A stretch of 62,613 nucleotides of DNA from Gonapodya prolifera JEL478 (taxonomy: Eukaryota > Monoblepharomycota > Monoblepharidomycetes > Monoblepharidales > Gonapodyaceae), in the NCBI GenBank assembly GCA_001574975.1, contig KQ965825.1, positions 1-62,613 on the forward strand, written 5' to 3'. How positions within the stretch are numbered: position 1 is the stretch's first letter; every line of letters starts with the position of its first letter. A program made the position numbers and the translations under genes. Of this stretch, positions 32,253 through 43,833 are shown in pieces. The notes under the pieces are model-generated. The model made no database searches, was not told the DNA's origin, and saw nothing but the letters and a program-made list of their open reading frames with translations.

Positions 32253-33038
32253 ATGCCCACGTCGAACACCCCAGCGAAGTTTTCAGACCCGTGGCAGTTC
32301 CCCTTCGACGCCGTGGCTGACCTGACGCTCGTGGACTGTCGGACCGACACGGACCGACCTGTGGCGTTCAGAGACCTGTACGTGAGAGACGACGGTGTGA
32401 GAACGATTGTGGTGTTTGGGAGGAATCTCTTGTGATATGTGTGCAGGTATGGCGCCCGTCTTGGTCGCGGCCTTGAACGAATGTCAATGACGTCCCCATC
32501 ATGTCAACCAAGAGACTACATGCTCGACCTCGACCGCATCTCCGCGCCCATGCTCTCCCACCACAAAGCCACCATTGTCCTCATCACGCCCGCACCACCT
32601 CGTGCCGTCCGCCGCTTCGTCCATGAATCCTCACTCTCCATCCCGATCTTCTCCGACGCCCCACGGTCCCTGTACACCGCGCTCAACATGAATTTCCGCT
32701 TCGATAGCAAACTCGAGTACCGCGTCGCGAGCAGGCACGTCAGGACGACCGTGCCCGAGGCGTGGGTCAAGGGGTTCGTCAAGGGAGTCACGGAAGGCTT
32801 GCAGGGCGATCCGCGGCAGCAGGGCGGTTCGTTTGTCCTGGGGCCCGGGTTGAGGACGTGCACGTTTGCGCATTTTGACAGGTTCAATGCAGACCATGTG
32901 CCGATTCCGGACCTTCTCACGGCGGTGGGGATAGCGGATTGGAAGGAGTTGGGGGTGTTCAAGTTCTGGGACGAGATGACGGAGGAAGAGAGGGGGGCTG
33001 TGAAGTCAAAGTCGCTGCAGTACTATGGTGATAAGTGA
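32253..33038 (+). CDS. Candidate selenoprotein: PRXL2/AhpC-TSA_2-like thioredoxin-fold protein with UxxC motif
   Basis: ATG 32253 opens a frame with the family's first strand (RTIVVFGRNLL). A TGA follows at 32433-32435 and then YVC in the same frame. With intron 32447-32512 (CAG|GTATGG … CCAAG, 66 nt, frame-neutral) the product reads RNLL-U-YVC-RDYMLDLDRI. This aligns with the family pattern RHFxCxxC[QR]xY, with the TGA exactly at the first redox Cys. Downstream are IVLITPAP, PIFSDAPRSLYTALNM and QQGGSFVLGPG, typical of PRXL2/AhpC-TSA_2 thiol oxidoreductases. Total 239 residues if TGA is read as selenocysteine; final stop TGA 33036-33038. A SECIS-like hairpin starts 34 nt later. The rival model, a GTGATA donor at 32432 spliced to 32513, keeps the frame but deletes the whole redox motif. 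Confidence 0.65.
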
Positions 33039-33071
33039 CTGACTGATCAAGCCGGGACATTCGGGAGGTTT

Positions 33072-33151
33072 AGGGATGACATCCATGACGCTTCTGGAAG
33101 AGACTTTCGTGCAAAGTATCCAGTGTGCTGAGTATGTATTCTGTCATCTCT
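33072..33151 (+). promoter_or_regulatory. SECIS-like stem-loop in the 3' UTR of the candidate selenoprotein
   Basis: Helix I: AGGGATGACA (33072-33081) pairs over 10 bp with TGTCATCTCT (33142-33151), one G-U. Then an internal loop, followed by the SECIS core order ATGA (33085-33088) opposite GA (33130-33131). Helix II (33089-33097 with 33120-33129) is imperfect, but its top CTGG/CCAG pairs fully. The unpaired AA is at 33098-33099. A 5-bp apical helix ACTTT/AAAGT (33103-33107 / 33113-33117) closes over CGTGC, as in form 2 SECIS. The ATGA-to-AA spacing is 9 nt, slightly short of the usual range, so this is a candidate rather than a clean match. Confidence 0.45.
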
Positions 33152-36100
33152 TAACATCGGCGGGTCAAATATTTTATGGGAGATCCCGGTCGGCCAGACG
33201 CTACAATATAATGTCCGTCGTTGACTTTCCGAGCCAGTCCAGCAGTACAAAATGCGACACAAAATATTGACATAGTGCCATGAAGTGGTGTGAAATGCTT
33301 GTCGACAAGTCATCATATTTGGTTCATCGCAAGCAAGCTATTCGCATTTTTTGTGCGTGAGATTTAGTTGTAATTGACGTTAAAGTGCGATGCTTGTCAC
33401 TCAGGCGTTCAGAGCGATGTGTCAAGAATGACGTAAGTAGCTACCAGATATTACTGAAGGGCATAGCGCACTCTCAAAGAGAATGAATTCATTGAACACC
33501 ATTGTCAGGTTTCAGATTCAAATCACCAGGGAACAGTCGGATACCCATCATTTCTGGAGAGATCCAAGCAACATTACAGCTGCTGATAAAAATCCGCTCC
33601 AAAGACAATTTCGTATTCGTTTCGACGTTCTGCAAACCAAGTCTGAGACAACAGTCATGCGTTTTTCTGCTTTCGTTGTTTCCCAGTTACCTTTTGGACC
33701 ACTGGACTGGTCAAAATTTTTGGGTCTTGTTTTAGCCAGGAATCAAGTAGCAGCGCGCATTCGGTCACAAAGAATTCCAGTCCTTGTCTGAGAAATTGTT
33801 GGACTTCTCGCCAGTGTCTGACCACCCCGATGATGACCTTCCATCCGCTCACGGTATTCGTCGTCATCATCAGTACATCAATAACCGATCGTCGCGGAAG
33901 AAAAAATAATCGAATTTCATTTCACTTATCGTCTCACGTGCTTGATAAGTCATGGTGACCATTTCTTTTGATGTCATTCAGTCAGCGTTCCAATTTTGGA
34001 AGCCGGTTGACTTCAATATCCTTCGTCCCCAAATACTTTCTCTTTCTGAGACCGAGCGTGTACATTTTTTGGCCGTTTACCCGCGCGAAAAACTAGTCTC
34101 TTCGCTCCCCGGGTTTTCCTGGAGATCATGAAGACGCCTGTCAGTTGACGGATCTGCTAACTTCTATATTTATATTTATCAACGCGATGCCTTTAGTGCT
34201 AGGAAAGTAGACAACTGTCGAACCGATGTGTTCTTTTTTTCTTTTTTTTTTTTTGTGGCGCTGTCAGCGAGATGATGCATCTAACACCCATAACTTGTCC
34301 ACAATCAAGCTTTTTAATGGCAGCTCTCGTTCTAACTTTCACACTTGATTTCCACTCCTTAGCTTGTACTCTTTACTGCGATCTCCGAATTGCTACAATG
34401 TTACTTTTTGATTTTGATCGACACATCATTCTTTTTGATGCATGTAACGTAATAAACTATCCATCGGTCGATTGCGGACATTTCGTCGTCGCTATCGACG
34501 TGAAACATGGTTCTTGTCACGCAGTCTTTCAACGCAGTAGTGTGAAGGATGACTCGGCAATATGCGTGCACTTGGAAAGGGATATAAAGTTAGCGAATAC
34601 CATTTTTGTGACCGAGAGGTCTCAGGGTCACAAAATTTTCGTAACCGAGTTGAAGCGTGTGAAGAAACACAACATTTTGGAGTGATCTCAGCAACACTGC
34701 TGAAAAAGTGCAAAACGGAGTTTTCATGTCTCGCATCAACATTTTGCTTTCGTGGTGCGAGGGAATATGACACCTTTTTTCTGCATTAGCCGCCCCTCCT
34801 TTTTTTTTGGACCGGGCGGCCTGATGCAATACACTGGATGTGCTCTCGGTTCTCGGCTCAGACATCGTTATCGTCAGTCCAGGATGACAACCGTACGTAG
34901 AACGTCAGTACTAGTTCATCAAAGACCAACGACAAGAAGGAAGAAGCTCACCTCATAATACAAGAGCTTGATAATCACGGTGACGACTTCTTTGGTGTCG
35001 TCTGGAAAGCTTATGCACTTTTGGAGGCTGACGGGTCGATTCCAATGCTCCGGTGAGCTTCGATTTTCTCTTTCTAAGAGCCAATGTACATAATTTTATT
35101 TCCCGAAAGCAGTACTAGCTGTTTGATTCTGTCAAAGTGCATCTGAGTATTTGATGTCAGCTTCTTTACTTCATTTTCCTCCTGGTCTCACCCATGCAAA
35201 AACATTTGTCTCATGGCTCCGCAGGGTTATCCTTGAGAACATTTAGATGATCCGGAACCAGCAAAATATGCTGGAAGGTTCTACATTAAATCGTTGTGTT
35301 TTTTTTGTTCCGACGCAGTCCACACCCACACCCCTTCTACGGGCCGTACATGTGCAATGCAGTCTTTTTGTGCAGCAAAGTAGATGGTGCATTACTCGGT
35401 GCACTTTTAACACACCCTCATGACTGCAACATCGTCACGTCTTGCGCTCTCACCTAATGTAGCCTCGAACCCAAGATTTTTCTTTGCTCGCATTTGCATT
35501 CAGTCTTCTCATTTCAGTGTCTCTTTTTGGGCTTGCTCGACACGTCATGCTCAGCGTGATGTAGCAGAATTACTCCCACCTCATTCTCGTGGAACAGAGG
35601 ACGAGGTTTAAGTGATTCAGCGTGAATCCTAGATTCCACGACCTCTTCTGCCATCACGTGATTCTGCACCAACTCTCCCACACTACCATCGCCTGTCCCT
35701 TGTCATTTCTAAATGATGTGTGTGTCTGCAGATGTAGGGTAATTTCTCCGGGATAGGCCAGCTACCATTTCGAAATTAATGCAAATGATGGTGACAGCAC
35801 CATTTCGATTACTTACGGAAGCAGGTGCAAGTGGACTACGAAATAAGGGTCCTTCACTTGAACCTGATTGCTTCTCGAAATCGCAAAAGACTTCTTCAGC
35901 GAGACAAATCCCCACCGGATCATTTACGATATGCCCCCCAGTACTATCGACTGAACTGCGACAAATGACCCCGCCTTAACGAACTCGCTGGAGCACGCAT
36001 ACTTCGCCAGTGCTACCCTTTCTTCTTCACCTAGCCTCTCCGTACAAAATGGTTGTCGGTCTCTCTCATGACGTGTACGACCAATTTAAAAGTGACGAAT

Positions 36101-36400
36101 ACAAGATTGCCAAGAGTGACACGAAAACCATTCCCTTCCACATGTCCCAGCATTCTCTAAAGATCCAGGTTGCGCTCTACTCAGAGAATCATCTCCTGCT
36201 GAACATGCTGGTACTATGCGTCAACCGGTCCAACAGCTTCTTACAGCGCGAAGGAGGGGAGAGAAAATTGCCAGTCAATTAGAGAGCGGGCCCGGAAAAC
36301 ATGGATTACTAGCGATTCAGAAGGCATGGAAAGCGAGTGGAACGGGCAAAAAATAATTTAGAAGATATTCTCTGGTCACAGGGGGAGAAAAAGATACCCG
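33152..36400. other. Gene-poor stretch between the selenoprotein and the tRNA gene
   Basis: About 3.2 kb with only short unrecognised frames and T-rich runs (for example about 34232-34253). It contains one diverged direct repeat (33940-34075 versus 34965-35095). A possible orphan exon at about 34940-35049 reads IIQELDNHGDDFFGVVWK before a GTGAGC donor, but I cannot attach it to a gene. Confidence 0.4.
33940..34075. repeat. Diverged direct repeat, partner at 34965-35095
   Basis: Shared order of words in both copies: CTTGATAA…GGTGAC, a TTTTGGA…GC(T/C)G core, TTTCTCTTTCT, and ATGTACAT / GTGTACAT. Spacing is about 1.02 kb. Probably an old segmental duplication of a short gene or element. Confidence 0.4.
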
Positions 36401-36473
36401 TGCCCCCACCGTGGATTGAACACGGGACCTCTTGTTTACAAGACAAGCGCTCATGCCACTGAGCTATAGGGGT
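36401..36473 (-). tRNA. tRNA-Thr (anticodon UGU)
   Basis: Read on the minus strand, 73 nt fold as a tRNA. The D-stem is GCTC/GAGC. The anticodon stem CTTGT/ACAAG encloses loop CTTGTAA with anticodon TGT. The variable loop has five bases, and the T-stem CCGTG/CACGG carries loop TTCAATC. The acceptor stem is ACCCCTA/TGGGGGC: six of seven pairs hold (one G-U), but 1:72 is an A-C mismatch. No intron. It may be functional or a slightly damaged copy. Confidence 0.8.
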
Positions 36474-36542
36474 AAGGATCGTTTTCAAAATAAAACTTTG
36501 TAATTTATTAATATTGATTTTAAATCAAACAATTTATCACAG

Positions 36543-38625
36543 GGGTTTCTGTTGATGGGAGCTTCGATGAGTTCCAATCTTCGACTGGACGGGGAGGAAG
36601 CGGGTCGAATTCGAAAGGAGACAACGTGAGGCTTGTAGTTCGGTGAGCATCATCCATGAAAACGACCGATAGCGTGTCGTGTCGCAAATCACTGGATTCA
36701 AGTTAGTTTCTCTTCAGAATTCGACCGCTAAACTCGAATGAAACGGCACGAGGAGACAATGAGTTACTTAATGTGCTACAGGATCATCAAACACTCCAGA
36801 TTGTAGCTTCCGTCGGCGAAGCTGGAGTCTCCAAACCCCTTACCTTCAATTCCGTTTACGATTCGTCTGTTCCCCAGGAAGCCTTCTTCAGCAGCTACGG
36901 GATCGTGTACTTCAATGACCAAGCGCTAGAAGTGTCCGTTGATGAGTACCGTGAATAAGGCATATTTGGATATGTTTGTTGATCAGGTCATGGCTTTGAA
37001 CTTTAGCTACTACACCACGATTTTTGCCTACAGACAGACAGGCTCGGGTAAAACCTACACTATGACAGGCCCTGACTCGGCCGCGCGATCTTCTCCTCCG
37101 TCGCAGGGTGTCGTCCCGCGTGAGGTATCGTACCTGTTCGCTTCCATCGCGTCCCGCTTGCCGCCCGAGGATAGCATCGCAGACCCTCGCGGCAACGAGA
37201 ACTTTCAGGACCAACCACAGAGGTACACCGTCAGGGCATCGTACTTGGAGATTCGCAATGAGGTGGTCCATGATCATCTGACATCCCATCCGCATCCCCT
37301 CGCTGTGTGGTGCAAACCAAATCTGGGTTTCTACGTCGAGAATTTGTTTGTGGTGGAGTGTGAAGTCCTGGACGACGCTCTTGCTGTCCTTGAGGAACTG
37401 CTCCGGAACAGGAGAGTTGGATCGCAAAAAATGAATGAACATTCCTCTAGGTCACATGCGGTGATGACCGTACACGTTGACTCGTACAATTTTATCGTTG
37501 GAGTAACAAAGTCGGGAAAAATCGCGTTTGTGGATTTGGCAGGGTCAGAGCGAGTGTCTGACACAGACTCCACCGGAGCGACGTTCAATGAAGCGTTGAG
37601 CATAAACAAAAGCCTGCTCACACTTGGCAACTGTATCAGTGCTTTCTCTGATCCGAAGCGAAAGAAAGGTGGACACATTCCCTGCCGAGATTCAAAAGCT
37701 CACTAATTGCTGCTGGACAGTTTGGGAGGAAATGGCTTCGCTCTCACGGTGAGTACCGAAACTCTATCTGATGCTAATGAACGATGTATTCAAACGATGT
37801 TCTCGTACTTTATTAGGATGCAGACGCAGCAACTGACTGAAACGATCAAAACCCTTCTGTACGCTTCACGAGCGAAGCACGTGCGCAATCGACCAGTGAT
37901 TCCAGTGATTATAATGTATCCTCGAGAAGAGCTTATTTTTTGACTTCGAAAACGTCTCTCGGAGCTGGAAGAAGGGAATAGGTATCTGAAAACCGCCGTA
38001 GGATTCGACACCGCCCAGAGACGGTGCTTTCTTGCCACCTCTTCCTGCTCAAGTGACAAACGGACAGTCTACGGCCTCACTGGACCAATTTAAGGGGCTT
38101 TTGCAGCAGTGTATGGCAGAGAATGACAACTTGAAGTTCGAGAATGTGAGACACGGTTACGTGATTACACTGTGGAAGGTCGTGTGATCAATTGCGCATA
38201 CCTTTAAAGCGAGCATGCATCATCAAAAGTCCGCTCGGAATATACTTTCCCCTCTTTAGCAGGTGATCATGATCGAGTCTTGCTCATGGTACCAAAACAC
38301 CGAAAGACTTCTGGTTTCGAATGAATTGGGAAATCTTATTCCCAAGCATGGTACCCAACCCTCTGAATATAACGCAACATTGATACAACATTCTCCTGTT
38401 GGAAGCAGAGCCTCGGTTCGACCGGAGGACCATCAAATCACTAGGATGTTGGGAAGCGCTCAAACGTCCAGGCCAACTACAAACAGTTCGAACTCTAAGT
38501 TGAGACAGGATGGTGAAGACCTTGATCGGCAGATAATGAGTGAACAACGAGAAAACTCTTCGCGAAAGCCAAGAGTCGAAGCACAAAGACGACTAAAGGG
38601 AATCGGTGACAAACAGATATTGTAA
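36543..38625 (+). pseudogene. KIF12-like kinesin motor protein, degenerate
   Basis: Motor-domain pieces in order: VRLVVRIRPLNSNETARGD (split by an intron ending CTTCAG at about 36717), PLTFNSVYDSSVPQ, TTIFAYRQTGSGKTYTMTG (P-loop), YLEIRNEVVHD, GFYVENLFVVECEV (KIF12-like), NEHSSRSH (switch I), DLAGSERV (switch II), HIPCRDSK, LLLDSLGGN, and QLTETIKTLLYASRAKHVRN. Problems: the first P-loop Gly is Arg (AGA). A frame change lies between the first and second motor segments (about 36900-36960). An in-frame TAA follows RDSKAH at about 37704. The last motor exon does not join in frame by its best splice sites. A coiled-coil-like piece (LRKRLSELEEGN) and a tail to 38625 follow. Probably a non-functional motor. 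Confidence 0.6.
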
Positions 38626-38760
38626 CCTTCTTGACTTTTCCGACTCTGGATTTGTGTGGGAGCATCGACCGACTCTGCATTTGTGTGGGACAAACAATTC
38701 TAATTCATACGTCGATGTAATGTAATTGTGGATTCCTCAATGTACCAGGAACATAGTTAA

Positions 38761-41700
38761 TTACTGCTCCGCCCTCGACCTCGCTTCTTCTTCTTCAAGG
38801 TTGTAAAGCCGATTATACAGCTCAAAGTACGCGCCCTGTTGTCGCATAAGTCTTGCGTGACTTCCAACCTCAACAACATTACCGTTCGGCCGTGCTTCCT
38901 TGCCAGCTGAAGACATCACCACGATCTATCAGACGATTGGAACGGTGTGCATGAGGGGTGGTGTATGTGGTTGTGAACACGCAGATTGACGCGACCCCAC
39001 CTGATCTGCTCCCTCAATAGTGCTCAATCGATGTGCAACAATAAGTACTGTTCTACCTTGCATGAGTGTTTCTAAAGCCTCTTGAACAAGCTTTTCGCTG
39101 TGGGCGTCCAGAGCACTCGTCGCTTGATTTGTACGTTGTTCCATCGATGTTAGATTTCACAATCCGAAGGTTCAACAAACCGGCTCACCTTCATCCAGGA
39201 TAAGAATTTTAGGGTTCTGTGGGCATTCCTTCCGTTGTCAGCAGTGGGGTCGCATTCGAGAAGGGACTGCTCATACCTTGAGCAATGCTCTTGCAATAGC
39301 GATGCGTTGCTTTTGACCCCCACTAACTGTGACTCCCTTTTCTCCAGCTTTGGTATCATATCCGTCGGGCCAGCTTGAGATGAATTCATCAGCGTTTGCT
39401 TGCTTCGCAGCACGTCGCACTTCTTCTAGAGTGGCGTCAGGTTTTCCATATCTTATGTTCTCGAAAATAGAAGTGGCGAAAAGAGCTGGATTTTGGTCAA
39501 TGCTGTCGAGCACAAACCACTTAGCTGGGCTTCCAAAGCTTAACGCGATAAGCAAATGTGGTACCCACTATCCGATTTGAGTTCGCAACCAAGTCGGATC
39601 AAGACTGTTCAGGGCTCGGCCATCGACAAGAATTGACCCTGCCTGAGGCTCATAGAAGCGCTCGCAAAGCTGCGCTACAGTACTCTTTCCACTAAAAACC
39701 GAATTGGTGTTGTCAGGTAGGTAAGATCGGATCGCTCAAAGCTCAATATATAACGCCTTCACCTTCCACTCTGACCACATAGAGCTGTTACTTTTCCGTT
39801 CGGGATGGTGAGATTCATTGCGTGTAGAACCTTATGCTTCGGCCTGGTCGGATATGTGAACGAAACACCGCGGAATTCTAGCTTCCCCGTGAAGTCTACG
39901 TCTGCAATGCGCTCTCCGCCCTCAGTCGGAATACTCGGTTGAAGCTCGACATATGAGAACACACGCTGAGCGGCCGAGACGGCTCGCAAAGACTGACTGA
40001 ATAAAACACCAGTGGTCGAAAGAGAGCGCTGGGCAGTTTGTGTGGCCAAGAGAAATTGCATGAGCTAAGGATATAGATGGCAATTCACGGACATGTGTCA
40101 TTTTGCACCGCGCTATCTGGAGCAACAACTCACGTCACCGCCAGACATATCTCCTGCGGCAACCATTTGTCCACCCCAGTAGAGAATCGACAGCACGAGT
40201 CCACCCAGTGTTGCATTGGTGAGTCCCTGAAATATACCAATATGGAAGCCCAATCGTTCATTCGCTTCGGAAGCCTTCCGGGTCTGGACGAATTCATTAC
40301 TTCTTCAGCATCAGAGCATATCAAAAACTTGGAATGGCATTACCTTTTGTTCGAACCTGGATTCCTCTCGCCCTTCTGATCCAAAAGCTCGAACGGTTCT
40401 AATGTTTCCAATAACTTCGCCAGACACTCCGGAAACATCTGATTCCTGTTCTTTGGCTTGGGACGACAGCTTCCGAAGATACGAGCCATATCGCGATAAG
40501 CCAAGATAGAGAAAGGGAGAGAACGTGAGGAGTCGCAGGCAAAGACTCGGTGAAAGCATCAGTAAAGTGCGAGCTGTCAAAACGAGTGATAGAACAGCTT
40601 TAAGAAGTTGCGTTAGAAGAAGTTTGAAGGTGTGCTTCGTAGTAGCAACATTGCCACAGAAGAATCGATTTTAGTGATCTCGTCAATCTGCTTTCGGCCC
40701 CGAAGAATTATTATTGTTCTTACCTTGAATTCGCCAACATCATCTGTAAGCCTGCCAACAACTTCACCGCTCATCCGGGCGTCAAAAAAGGCCATGTCAT
40801 GCCTAGTAAATTTACCCCACAAGGTTGGCGCGGAGTTTCGGTGACCGGTGTTTCAGAACCCACCGCAAGACACTTCCATACAACTTATTCCTCATTCTTG
40901 CTGCGACGCGCTCTCCAAGACGGGATACCAATGAGATATCAAGAAACGTCAAAACTCCTTGAGCGAGGAACAGGGCCGCGAGCCGGCCAGCAGCCCTCGC
41001 AATCTCGACTGTGACAACACCCCCTTCCGAGAACGCCTTTTTTACCACTTCTGCCGGCTTCTCAGCCATCAAGGGGAGGAAGGCATCGCTAGTCCGACGT
41101 GCAACTATTCTGACGGCTCGATCGATGGGGGAATCTGGGGCGATAGTCGTTGGTGTTGGAGTCGAGGAGAGTGAATTTTGCACAGCTGTAACAAGCGCTC
41201 CAGTTGCGGCGGGCGTTGCTGAAGAAACGAAAGAGAGTGCGAGTGTAACGGAAAGGACCTTGAATGTGGACATTTCGGTGTGTTTTGTTATGCCTGAAAA
41301 ACGGAGTGAAAGAAACGCAAGACTAAACGCACCGCAACAAGCAAGACCCAGTCCGGCGATACGACTTCCCACACCCTTTGAGTAAGAACCCACCCCTCTA
41401 CATTCGGCTCTGCATCTTGTGAACCCTTCTGCTGGTTTCCGTCAGTAACCTCAGAATCGCCGGGTTTGAGGCTATCCTGACTGAGCAGTGTCGGTCCACC
41501 ACTGATACTCTCTTTAGATTGCGAAGCAGGCAAGGTAGCACGCGTGCGGGTCTCCGCCCCATGGGAAGCTTCCGCGTGAGCCTCCCGAAAGAACAGCGAA
41601 CGAATGCTGAACGAGTCATCGAGATACTCCTGGATCTTTATGGCTATAATGATCGCAGATGGTACAACGAGAAACAGTCCAAGGAGAACACTGTTCCCTG

Positions 41701-42188
41701 AAGTAGGAGGGGGCGGTATTCGTCCGTAGCCACAACTAAATCGGCAAACTTGAAGATGTGAAGCTGGCCCGAGTATGTGTGTCGAATAGCGAGGCCCAGA
41801 GGGCCCTGATCAATGATGGAACAGTTGAGTATTGCGTCGTTTAAATGGGATTTCTTTACCGCAGCTCACCTGCGATCCGTTGGAAGTGCATCGGAGTGCA
41901 ATGCTCCAACGTCAGCAGCGAGACAAGACTTAATCGCCTCTTGTGATTCCATCGCCTCTGACCAGAGTCACAAGATTCCTCGCTTTTAATGGGGAAGTCA
42001 CTTTTGAGCTGAAAAAGCCTGGCGGGTGGGGGACTGTCGAATGGAACGACAGAGGTGGCTGCTGTCCATCCAGTTTTAAGAAGCCGATGGAACACGATTC
42101 CCCCTCCATAGTTGGCTATTGTCGCTCGTGCTGCGGCGATGCCACTTATGGATCCGTGCATGAGCGTACAGTGGTGGTTCAAATTCAC
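38761..42188 (-). CDS. ABCB8-like mitochondrial inner-membrane ABC half-transporter
   Basis: Start ATG 42188; exon 1 (41870-42188) is rich in Ser/Ala/Arg/Ile and fits a mitochondrial presequence. Exon 2 starts at 41805 and carries a hydrophobic segment ([16 protein letters not shown]). The transmembrane part shows [37 protein letters not shown] and [40 protein letters not shown] and the following AAQRVFSYV are close to human ABCB8. The nucleotide-binding domain has Walker A GQSGxGKST (split by an intron), Q-loop region [19 protein letters not shown], signature [11 protein letters not shown]…[10 protein letters not shown], and [11 protein letters not shown]. It ends [15 protein letters not shown] at TAA 38761. 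ABCB8 homologues export cargo or regulate ion flux at the inner membrane; the substrate is unknown. All visible splice sites are canonical and the gene looks intact. Confidence 0.8.
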
Positions 42189-42420
42189 CCGGACTTTTGA
42201 ACTTTTGGCAGGTTGTCAGGTCCCGCCCCAGGATGATACATAAACGATGTAGCGCACCATTACATGCCTAAGTTTCGCGGGAAGGCTCCCGTCGGCTATG
42301 ATAGAGATGTGGTTTACTTCTGCGTGTTCACCAATTTCAATCTTGTCCCCCGAAGACAAGCAACGTGCAGACAATAACATTCGACCAGGCAAATATATTA
42401 CATAACCTCCATCTGCCACT

Positions 42421-43639
42421 TCATTTCCTAGAGCTCTTAATAGTCTTCTCGTATGTGGTCGCCGGTCGAACCTTCCCGTCCCTGGTCGCCACCAGTGTTT
42501 TCTTGCTCCCCGTGTCATGGAACATGAACGCAACCTTGCGAGAAGTAAGCGGGCTAGGCGGAGAAGCCTTCGTGCCCCCTTCGCCCTCCTCGGGTTGGTA
42601 AATCTCAAAAGGCCGGTTGGACAGGGCTTCCTCCCGAGCATCAATTTTGGCGAAGGGCTCAAGTTTCAGGACCGCTGCGGCGTCCTGTTAGGTGAAAAGT
42701 CAGGTAATGTGCGGGTACGGGTGCTTTTGGGAGTTCAAACGAACCTCTGGCAACAAACTCTCCTCCTCGTCCAAGGAACGGAACGCAGGTCGATTTCGGA
42801 CCGAGGAAATGAGACGAAGGTCCTCCTTATAGTCAGCCCGCTCATGAACTCGAAGAGCACGCTCCATATCTTGCGAAAACTTTTCTTGCACCGCAAAGTT
42901 CTGTAGGAAATACCGATGGCGATTGAGAACACCACAACTAGTTCACAACTGTTCACTCACGTAAAGTCCCCGTGTGTCATACTCGTTCAGCACCCTTTGC
43001 ACATAGTCCTCCGTTGCGCCAACCACTTTAGCAATCTCCGCCGCAGTCCCATTGGTTTCGTTCTTGACCCGGACGATCTCCTGACCCCTCGTTCGCTCCT
43101 TCTCCAGCGCTAGCACAGGAACCCATCAAAAACCAGCGCCACACCACTTGAAAAGACACGCCCGCCCACCTTTCAACTTGAGAATAGCCTCCACGCGGAC
43201 GATGGATAGGTTATACCGGCTCGCCAGCTTCCGCGGCGACCATTCCTGCGGGTTGGACTCGTACAGCTCGAAAATCTCTCTCCGCAGCGCGTTCGATACA
43301 GGAGGGATGGCGACGAAGTACGGGTTCAGCGGGAACGGCTGTTCACCCACACTTCATGATCAGTCCTCTTCAAAATCCCCTCTTCACCCACCCAAAACGA
43401 ACCTGCACCGGACTCCCCGTCACGAAATTAGCTCCTCCCTTCAAATCAAGGTACTTCCTCGTCGCCCTGTCGATTTCCTGCCGCGTGGCGGCCTCGACGG
43501 CTGGGTCAAAGGGTTGGTGAAAACCGAGCCCTCGTCGAGACATCGCGGGCGATCGGGCGACGCATACGGAGGTGGAGGTGGAGGTGAGAAGGAGACGGCG
43601 AGTGGTTTGGGCGATGGTGGAGATTGTGAGATGGCGCAT
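42421..43639 (-). CDS. Mitochondrial small-subunit ribosomal protein mS45 (Bot1/Mrps35 family)
   Basis: Start at 43639 with a Thr/Arg/Ser-rich presequence (MRHLTISTIAQTTRRLLLTS). Family features: LDLKGGANFVTGSPVQ, then QPFPLNPYFVAIPPVSNALR, IFELYESNPQEWSPRKLASRYNLSIVRVEAILKLK, and after further introns NETNGTAAEIAKVVGATEDY and YKEDLRLISSVRNRPAF. The last exon gives DAAAVLKLEPFAKIDAREE and ends at TGA 42421-42423. This family (PF12298-type) contains fission-yeast Bot1 and budding-yeast Mrps35, components of the mitoribosomal small subunit. Upstream of the ABCB8-like gene on the same strand (232 nt apart), so both are mitochondrial, though co-regulation is not shown. Confidence 0.7.
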
Positions 43640-43833
43640 GGTGGTAGGTTAGAGTGTTCGATTGGAAGGTGTGGGTGAAAAAGATTACTAGTTTGTATTG
43701 TTACTGCAAAACGCTCACCCACTTCTCATTACACCAAAAATTCGCCAGTCACCCAAAACAGCCCGCTACACATAATTATTACCCAGCCCGCCTCTTTTTC
43801 CTTTTTTGCAACTCGCCCCTGCAGTCCCTCCCA

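Noticed and set aside
34232-34253. T-rich run considered as a terminator or poly-A retroposon tail
   Set aside because: No target-site duplication and no element body next to it; simple low complexity.
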